Origin: Acidimicrobiales bacterium | Lineage (GTDB): Bacteria > Actinomycetota > Acidimicrobiia > Acidimicrobiales > RAAP-2 | Reading direction: 5' to 3' | NCBI GenBank assembly: GCA_030039755.1 | Contig: JASHUY010000106.1 | Location: 1-47,332, forward strand | DNA: 47,332 nucleotides | Shown: positions 42,670 through 47,332 of the stretch, in pieces | Layout of the letters: each line of letters begins with the position of its first letter | Position numbering within the stretch: the first letter of the stretch is position 1 | Program-made: the position numbers and the translations under genes | Notes under the pieces: model-generated | Told to the model about the DNA's origin: nothing | Database searches by the model: none | Seen by the model: the letters and a program-made list of their open reading frames with translations, nothing else

Positions 42670-44648
42670 TGGCCCAGGTACACCTCGCGCACCCGTGTGT
42701 CGACGCGAACCTCTGCCGCCGACCCGCTCTTCACGAGCTGCCCGGCGGCGAGCACCGTGACCTCATCGCAGACGTCGAATATGAATCGGGTCTGGTGCTC
42801 GATGATGAGGGTCGTGACCCCGGAACCTCTGAGGGCGTTGAGGATCGTCGCCACCTGGTCGACCTCGTCGGACGACAGGCCGGCGAGCGGCTCGTCCAGA
42901 ATCAGGATCGACGGTCGGCCGACGCATGCGGTGGCGAGCTGCGTCAGCTGTTCCACCCCGTGAGGAACGTCGGCGATCCGGGTGCGTGCCCACGACGGTC
43001 GGACCCCGACCGCGCCGAGTGCCTCCATCGCCGAGGCAGCCATCGTGCGCGAGTCGTGCCTGGCGCTCGGGATCATCGGCCAGGCGGGGGAGCGCAGGCC
43101 GATGCGTCGGTAGCGGTTGAAGAGGCCGATCGTGACGTTGTCCCTGGCGGAGAGCTCTCCCACCATCGCCGCGGTCTGGAAGGTACGCATGAGCCCGAGG
43201 TCCGCCCTCTGCCAGGAGGGCAGCCGTTCGGCGCGGTGACCGTTGATGGTGATGGTCCCCGTTTCGGGAAACAGCGCTCCGGAGAGGATGTCGACGAGGG
43301 TGGTCTTCCCCGAGCCATTGGGGCCGATGAGGCCGTGGACGGTACTTCGGCGTACAACAAGGTCGACGTCGTCCAACACGCGGACGCCACCGCCGTAACT
43401 GAAGGAAATCGCCTGTGCACTGAGTGCCGGTGTCACCCCGTCGACGCCGCCGAGCTGCGCACGATCAGGTCGTAGGAGCGGCTCGCCGCGGGCGGCCTTC
43501 GCTGCCTCGATCGCCGGTGCTGCGCCGTTCCCCCCGACCGGCCCCGCCAGCGCAGGTCGGAGGAGCGGCACGTAATTCCGTGCAGGCGTAAGCACCGGCG
43601 CTCCTGTTCCGACCGGCTGTACGTTCGCGTCCGTGCGCTGAGACCACCTCGATAGGAGCCACCGCCCGCCCCTCGAGACCACACCCACGAATCCTTCGGG
43701 GAAGAAGACGATGACGATGATAAAGATGGAACCGTAGATGACCTCTTGCCACAGCGAATTGATCGAGACCACCACGGGAAAGAGGCCGACGAAGGCTGCT
43801 CCGACAATCGGGCCGAGCCGGGTGTTCAATCCTCCGACGATGACCATCACCAGCACATTGATGGAAGCCGTCGCGTCGAACTGAGATGGGGTGATGAACC
43901 CTAGGAAACAGAAGGCCCAGCCCGCCAATCCCGCGATCGCGGCGGACAGTCCGAACAACAGGATCTTGGTGAGCGAAGTTCGTACGCCTACCGACGACGC
44001 GAACCGCTCCGAGTCACGGATCGCGAGCAGCACGGGGTACATCGCAGAGCTACGTATGCTCCAGACCACCACGATCGTGAGAAGCAGGCATCCGGCCACC
44101 GCCCACGTGAGCGAGGAACCCACTACGGAGGTGATCGATCGTGAGAAGGACGGAAATGTCGGGCTCGACAAACCCTCATATCCGCCCGTGATGGACATGT
44201 TACTGACGAGCACTGTAACGATGATGGTGAAGATGAGCGTCGTGATGGCGAAATAGAGGCCGCTCACTCGAAGCGACAGCGCGCCGATCAGCAGACCTGA
44301 GATCGCCCCGGCGACGACCACGACGGGCAGGGCCGCGAAGACGCTCCAGTGGTCGCGCTCGGCCAGCACCGCCGTTCCGTAGGCGCCGATGGCGAAGAGC
44401 CCTGCATGCCCGAGGGAGTACAGGCCGGTCGTTCCTGCGACGAGGTCGAGACTGAGCGCGAGCATCGCGTAGGCGGCGGCCACCAGGAGAAGCCCCTGGT
44501 GGTAGGCGGAGCTGTGGGCGAGGAAGAACATGCACAGCACGTAGGCGATGAGCGAAGGAGCCCATATCGTCCGACGTGCGGTCGCGGCGACGTCTGGGCG
44601 TCCTCCTGCGTTCCCGGCCGGCTGCTGGGTGACGATAACGCTGTTCAC
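42666..44648 (-). CDS. LivM permease fused to LivG ATPase
   Basis: A 660-residue fusion of the second permease and the first ATPase of a Liv-type importer. Residues about 25-330 are LivM: LALSLDLVAGTTGLYSLGHAGLFAIGAYG, GLYFAITTLIF, AIRDSERFASSVGV and IVFFPEGFVGVV. A linker of roughly 70-75 residues rich in Pro, Ala and Arg follows. LivG starts near 405, with GLIGPNGSGKTT (about 441), LGLMRTFQTAAMVGELSARDNV and LILDEPLAGL. The LivG signature is degenerate, VPHGVEQLTQLA in place of a canonical LSGGQ, although this position is often relaxed in LivG. The switch His is in LIIEHQT. The fusion guarantees one-to-one assembly. Confidence 0.94.
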   Translation of the reverse strand: MNSVIVTQQPAGNAGGRPDVAATARRTIWAPSLIAYVLCMFFLAHSSAYHQGLLLVAAAYAMLALSLDLVAGTTGLYSLGHAGLFAIGAYGTAVLAERDHWSVFAALPVVVVAGAISGLLIGALSLRVSGLYFAITTLIFTIIVTVLVSNMSITGGYEGLSSPTFPSFSRSITSVVGSSLTWAVAGCLLLTIVVVWSIRSSAMYPVLLAIRDSERFASSVGVRTSLTKILLFGLSAAIAGLAGWAFCFLGFITPSQFDATASINVLVMVIVGGLNTRLGPIVGAAFVGLFPVVVSINSLWQEVIYGSIFIIVIVFFPEGFVGVVSRGGRWLLSRWSQRTDANVQPVGTGAPVLTPARNYVPLLRPALAGPVGGNGAAPAIEAAKAARGEPLLRPDRAQLGGVDGVTPALSAQAISFSYGGGVRVLDDVDLVVRRSTVHGLIGPNGSGKTTLVDILSGALFPETGTITINGHRAERLPSWQRADLGLMRTFQTAAMVGELSARDNVTIGLFNRYRRIGLRSPAWPMIPSARHDSRTMAASAMEALGAVGVRPSWARTRIADVPHGVEQLTQLATACVGRPSILILDEPLAGLSSDEVDQVATILNALRGSGVTTLIIEHQTRFIFDVCDEVTVLAAGQLVKSGSAAEVRVDTRVREVYLGQ

Positions 44649-45565
44649 AGTGCCTGCTCGGCGGGAAGTCGCGGACGGGGGACGGTTTTCCTCGCAAACG
44701 CCTTGCGCAACGCACCACCCGACATGAAGATCCCGTTGGGCGTGATCAGCAGCGCAAGGGCCACGACTACGAAGGGGAACCAGTCGGACGCCAGTGTGTT
44801 GATGTAGGTGCCCGCAAGGGTGACCAGCACCCCGAGCACCAACCCCCCGGCCATCGAAGCGGCGGGGTTCTCGATGCCCCCGATCATGAGCGCGACGAAG
44901 CCGTAGATGCCGTAGGTCTCACCGAGGTACGGGTTCGCAAAGGAGATTGGTCCGACGAGGACGCCGGCGGTGCCTGCGAGCAGACCACCCAGGGCGAAGA
45001 CGAAGACCGCATACCGGGCGGTGCTCACACCCATGGCCGACGCCGTTTCGGGATCCGAGGAGACAGCCATGCCGAGCTTGCCTGCGAACGTCCTCGTGCG
45101 GAACAACTCGATACCGGCGGCAAGCACGACTGCCACGATGATCGTCATGATCTGCTGCCAGGTGATGGAGCCTCCGAGAAACCGAACGGACCTGCCGTAG
45201 AGCATCGACGGGAAACCCAGCGCCGTTGTGCCCCAGATGAGACCGGCCATGGACTCGAGGAGGATTCCAACTCCGAGCGTGCTCACGAGCCACGCGAAGC
45301 TGAACCGGTCGAAGTTCAGCACGGGCCGAACGGCAAGGAAGTAGATGACTGCTCCCGTTGCAGTCGACGAGGCGAGCGCGACGAGAACCGCGACTCCTAC
45401 CGGGAGGTGTGCCTGGACGAGTCCGGTCGTGACCATGACCGAGAGCATCAAGAGCTCTCCGGTCGCGAAGTTGATCACCCGCGTCACGTAGAAGACGACC
45501 GCATAGGCCATCGCAACGAGACCGTAGATCGCCCCCATGGATAGCCCCGTGTAGAGGATCTGCAT
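44645..45565 (-). CDS. livH: Branched-chain amino acid-type ABC transporter permease, LivH
   Basis: 306 residues, first permease subunit: LYTGLSMGAIYGLVAMAYAVVFYVTRVINFATGELLML is the family N-terminus, followed by FAWLVSTLGVGILLE, the coupling loop AVSSDPETASAMGVSTARYAVFVFALGGLLAG and FVALMIGGIENPAASMAGGLVLGV. The basic C-terminus RKAFARKTVPRPRLP is cytoplasmic. It overlaps the fusion gene by four bases and is separated from the binding-protein gene by a strong hairpin. Confidence 0.95.
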   Translation of the reverse strand: MQILYTGLSMGAIYGLVAMAYAVVFYVTRVINFATGELLMLSVMVTTGLVQAHLPVGVAVLVALASSTATGAVIYFLAVRPVLNFDRFSFAWLVSTLGVGILLESMAGLIWGTTALGFPSMLYGRSVRFLGGSITWQQIMTIIVAVVLAAGIELFRTRTFAGKLGMAVSSDPETASAMGVSTARYAVFVFALGGLLAGTAGVLVGPISFANPYLGETYGIYGFVALMIGGIENPAASMAGGLVLGVLVTLAGTYINTLASDWFPFVVVALALLITPNGIFMSGGALRKAFARKTVPRPRLPAEQAL

Positions 45566-45624
45566 CAGTCTCGTCTCGCCATGCGCTCTCGGTCAGCAGG
45601 TCACTTGCCGTGACACTGCCCGAT

Positions 45625-45662
45625 GGTCACCGGCGCCGCGTCTCTCCACGACGCCGGTGACC
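45625..45662 (-). terminator. Strong intercistronic hairpin after the binding-protein gene
   Basis: GGTCACCGGCG (45625-45635) and CGCCGGTGACC (45652-45662) are perfect 11-base arms with a 16-base loop, beginning six bases after the binding-protein stop codon. With no U-tract, it more likely stabilises the upstream mRNA or partially terminates, giving more binding protein than permease. Confidence 0.65.
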
Positions 45663-45668
45663 AACAGA

Positions 45669-46841
45669 TCAAAAGCTCGCTGGTTCCCACTTGTGCTTTG
45701 CCACGCTGTACTTCACGAGCGTGAGCTGGGGCGCTGTGATCGTCACATGCTTCACCTTTGAGAGGCTAAGTGTCCCGCTGAGGCCGTGGAAGTCCGTCAC
45801 GTCGGTGTCCAAGTACGTTTGGATCTTGGTCGGTGACGTGGACTTCTCGGTCTTGATCGCTGTCACGAGCATGTCGACAGCGTCGTACTCGACAAGGGCG
45901 AAAGCCGTCGCTGTCACGTGGAATTCCTTCTTGTACGCCGCGTCGAACGCCTTCACCCTCGCGTTGGGTGCGTACGACGCCGTGAGCTCGGCACAGTACA
46001 TGCCTGTCGCGTCCGAGCCGGCCAGGTGGGCGAAAATTGTTGTGGCGCACGTCTCGTCGTTCCCGAGAACCGTGAAGTGGTCGCCGAGGCTGTACATCTC
46101 CTTGACGAACACCGCATCATCTTGCGGGGTAAGCCAGACGTCCACGCAGTCTGCACCAGACGCCTTGACCTTCGCAATGTCCGAGACGGTGTCCTGGGTG
46201 GCACCACTCGCCCAGTCCTCGGAGACCGAAATTGTGACCTTGAGCGCCTTCTTGTAGGTCTCACCGACGCCAGTGCGCCCGCCGAGCCCGTAAAAGGTGG
46301 GGTCATGAAGCATGGCCAGACCCGCCGGGCAGCTCTTGTTGGCGTAATCCCCGACGATCTGGCCCCACGCATACGTGTTCAGGCTCGTGCTCCACGCCCA
46401 TGGCGCCGGGGGCTTTGTCGGGCCTGTCGGATGGACCGCCGCGCCACCGTCATCGATCGCGCCGAGGTCCGGAATGTGGTCTTTGTCTGCCAGCGAGACC
46501 GTGACTGTCGCGGTGTCCGGCGAGCCGAACATCGCGACGGCGCCCTCGCTCAGGAACTTCTTGAATAGCAGTGCCGACGTCGTCGCGGTCGCATCGTCGT
46601 TGCCCCAAACGAGTTTCAGCTTTCGGCCGAGCACGCCGCCGGAGGCATTGACCTTTGCGACGGCCATCTCGGTGGCGTTGATCACGGCCTGACCCGTCGT
46701 CGCGTAAGCCCCCGTCGTGCCGCCGATGGCTCCGATGACGATCGGCTTCGATGTTGCAGCACCGCTCATAGTCTCGACTCCCAACGTCACCGACGCCGCG
46801 CCGACCGCGAAGGCTGCTAGGAGTCCGAACGTCCTTCTCAT
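45669..46841 (-). CDS. Periplasmic ligand-binding protein, LivK type
   Basis: 390-residue type I periplasmic-binding-fold protein, the receptor for the Liv-type importer. A Sec signal MRRTFGLLAAFAVGAASVTLG precedes the mature part, which starts KPIVIGAIGGTTGAYATTG; a nearby lipobox Cys is absent. Family blocks include MAVAKVNASGGVLGRKLKLVW, VAMFGSPDTATV, YGLGGRTGVGETYKKAL and FALVEYDAVDMLVTAI. Ligands of this family include branched-chain amino acids, aromatic acids and amides. ATG 46841 is preceded by GGGGGG; the GTG/ATG starts further up are rejected because they precede that site. It heads cluster B. Confidence 0.9.
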   Translation of the reverse strand: MRRTFGLLAAFAVGAASVTLGVETMSGAATSKPIVIGAIGGTTGAYATTGQAVINATEMAVAKVNASGGVLGRKLKLVWGNDDATATTSALLFKKFLSEGAVAMFGSPDTATVTVSLADKDHIPDLGAIDDGGAAVHPTGPTKPPAPWAWSTSLNTYAWGQIVGDYANKSCPAGLAMLHDPTFYGLGGRTGVGETYKKALKVTISVSEDWASGATQDTVSDIAKVKASGADCVDVWLTPQDDAVFVKEMYSLGDHFTVLGNDETCATTIFAHLAGSDATGMYCAELTASYAPNARVKAFDAAYKKEFHVTATAFALVEYDAVDMLVTAIKTEKSTSPTKIQTYLDTDVTDFHGLSGTLSLSKVKHVTITAPQLTLVKYSVAKHKWEPASF

Positions 46842-46928
46842 TGTCCCCCCTTTTGCTGGGATTCCGGGTTGGCGGCTGACCGGCACTCTGCGGTCCCCGC
46901 CGCTCATTGCTGTTGACCGTGGCTGCGC

Positions 46929-46951
46929 CTGTCATCCAGTCTGTCATACAA
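46929..46951. promoter_or_regulatory. Candidate GntR/FCD operator, copy 2, with direct repeats
   Basis: TGT-CAT-ACA followed by A (46942-46951) matches the same TGT-N3-ACAA pattern as the site at 41901. It overlaps a direct repeat CTGTCAT at 46929-46935 and 46941-46947, twelve bases apart and so on about the same face of the helix. It lies about 100 bp before the first gene of cluster B. Confidence 0.4.
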
Positions 46952-47332
46952 TCTACGGTGCACCCGTGTCGAACGTCAAACCGGCGGTGAACTGGGTATT
47001 TCCTCTGGCATCGGCCCGAAATTGCAGCCAGAACGGAAATTGTCCGACACCTGGGGAGGACGCCGGACGTGCGGCCTGGACTGCCTGAGGGTTGCTGGGC
47101 GGGTCAACGCGCGGACGGGCGAGCCGACTCCGGCGCGTCGATGTCAGGTAATCGCAGTCGAGACAGACCCAACGCCTGGCAGACGGGTCTAGGTGGTTGG
47201 TGTGAATCGAGCGATTCTGCGGATGAACCGACCCATAGATCGGGACCAATGAACCCCGGCGTGTAGGCGGTGCTGCTCGGCCCTTCGCGGCGAGGAATCA
47301 CGGGAGCACTGCTGCTTGCGGGGTCGCCCGTG
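46952..47332. other. Region without a supported gene at the right edge
   Basis: Only short frames without recognisable domains or ribosome-binding sites occur on either strand. The bases upstream of the cluster B promoter may belong to it; the last 200 bases could be the edge of another gene beyond the window, but nothing in them supports that. Confidence 0.5.

Noticed and set aside
6969-47332. A second copy of the tRNA-Arg 3' end as an attachment site, and an integrase
   Set aside because: No convincing direct repeat or recombinase was found by reading the window; absence by eye is not proof.
1-47332. CRISPR arrays, insertion sequences and intact transposases
   Set aside because: No regularly spaced repeats, terminal inverted repeats or transposase-like frames were seen.

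Overview
The window is high-GC (about two-thirds G+C) bacterial chromosome with dense, translationally coupled operons and frequent GTG and TTG starts. The left edge encodes tandem 42-residue repeats of the type GYWLVAADGGVFSFGDA joined to a CHAP amidase. Further along there is an L,D-transpeptidase with a Thr/Pro tail and an F420-type luciferase-like oxidoreductase. Together these point to an actinomycete, most likely class Acidimicrobiia. This is an inference from protein style, with no 16S or marker tree behind it.

Bases 1-6.9 kb are housekeeping and cell-wall genes: CHAP hydrolase (5' truncated), argS, L,D-transpeptidase, a GNAT acetyltransferase overlapping it, and lysA on the opposite strand. 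A tRNA-Arg(CCG) gene at 6969-7040 is followed by about 600 bp without a credible gene, and then the character of the window changes to accessory catabolic clusters.

Cluster A (7.6-27.8 kb) looks like one regulon for an unrecognised substrate. It holds a PfkB (KDG-type) kinase, a KDPG-type aldolase and a class I/II aminotransferase; a peptide/nickel-type ABC importer with a Tat-exported binding protein; two SnoaL/NTF2-like proteins around a luciferase-like flavin/F420 enzyme; a DUF917 (S-methyl-thiohydantoin desulfurase family) protein; a three-subunit molybdenum hydroxylase; a HyuA-type hydantoinase/oxoprolinase; two short-chain dehydrogenases; and an IclR regulator. Three promoter regions (7634, 10805, 19682) carry the same inverted repeat, TGGAC-N5-GTCCA. 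This resembles an IclR-type operator and ties the pieces together. A cystathionine gamma-synthase-like PLP enzyme lies convergent at the right end.

A bridging region (29-33.7 kb) has small hypothetical genes, an MFS exporter coupled to an ArsR-like regulator with a recognisable promoter, a decayed PIN-like toxin remnant, a six-helix membrane protein and a carotenoid-cleavage-type oxygenase.

Cluster B (35.2-46.8 kb, all minus strand) is an almost gapless operon: branched-chain-amino-acid-type ABC importer (binding protein, LivH, a LivM-LivG fusion, LivF), two paralogous metallo-beta-lactamase-fold hydrolases, an SDR, two paralogous beta-hydroxyacid dehydrogenases, a cupin, two carboxymuconolactone-decarboxylase-family proteins (one a tandem duplication) and a GntR/FCD regulator. 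It looks like uptake and degradation of a lactone- or hydroxyacid-forming compound; the substrate cannot be named from sequence. The last 380 bp of the window show no gene.
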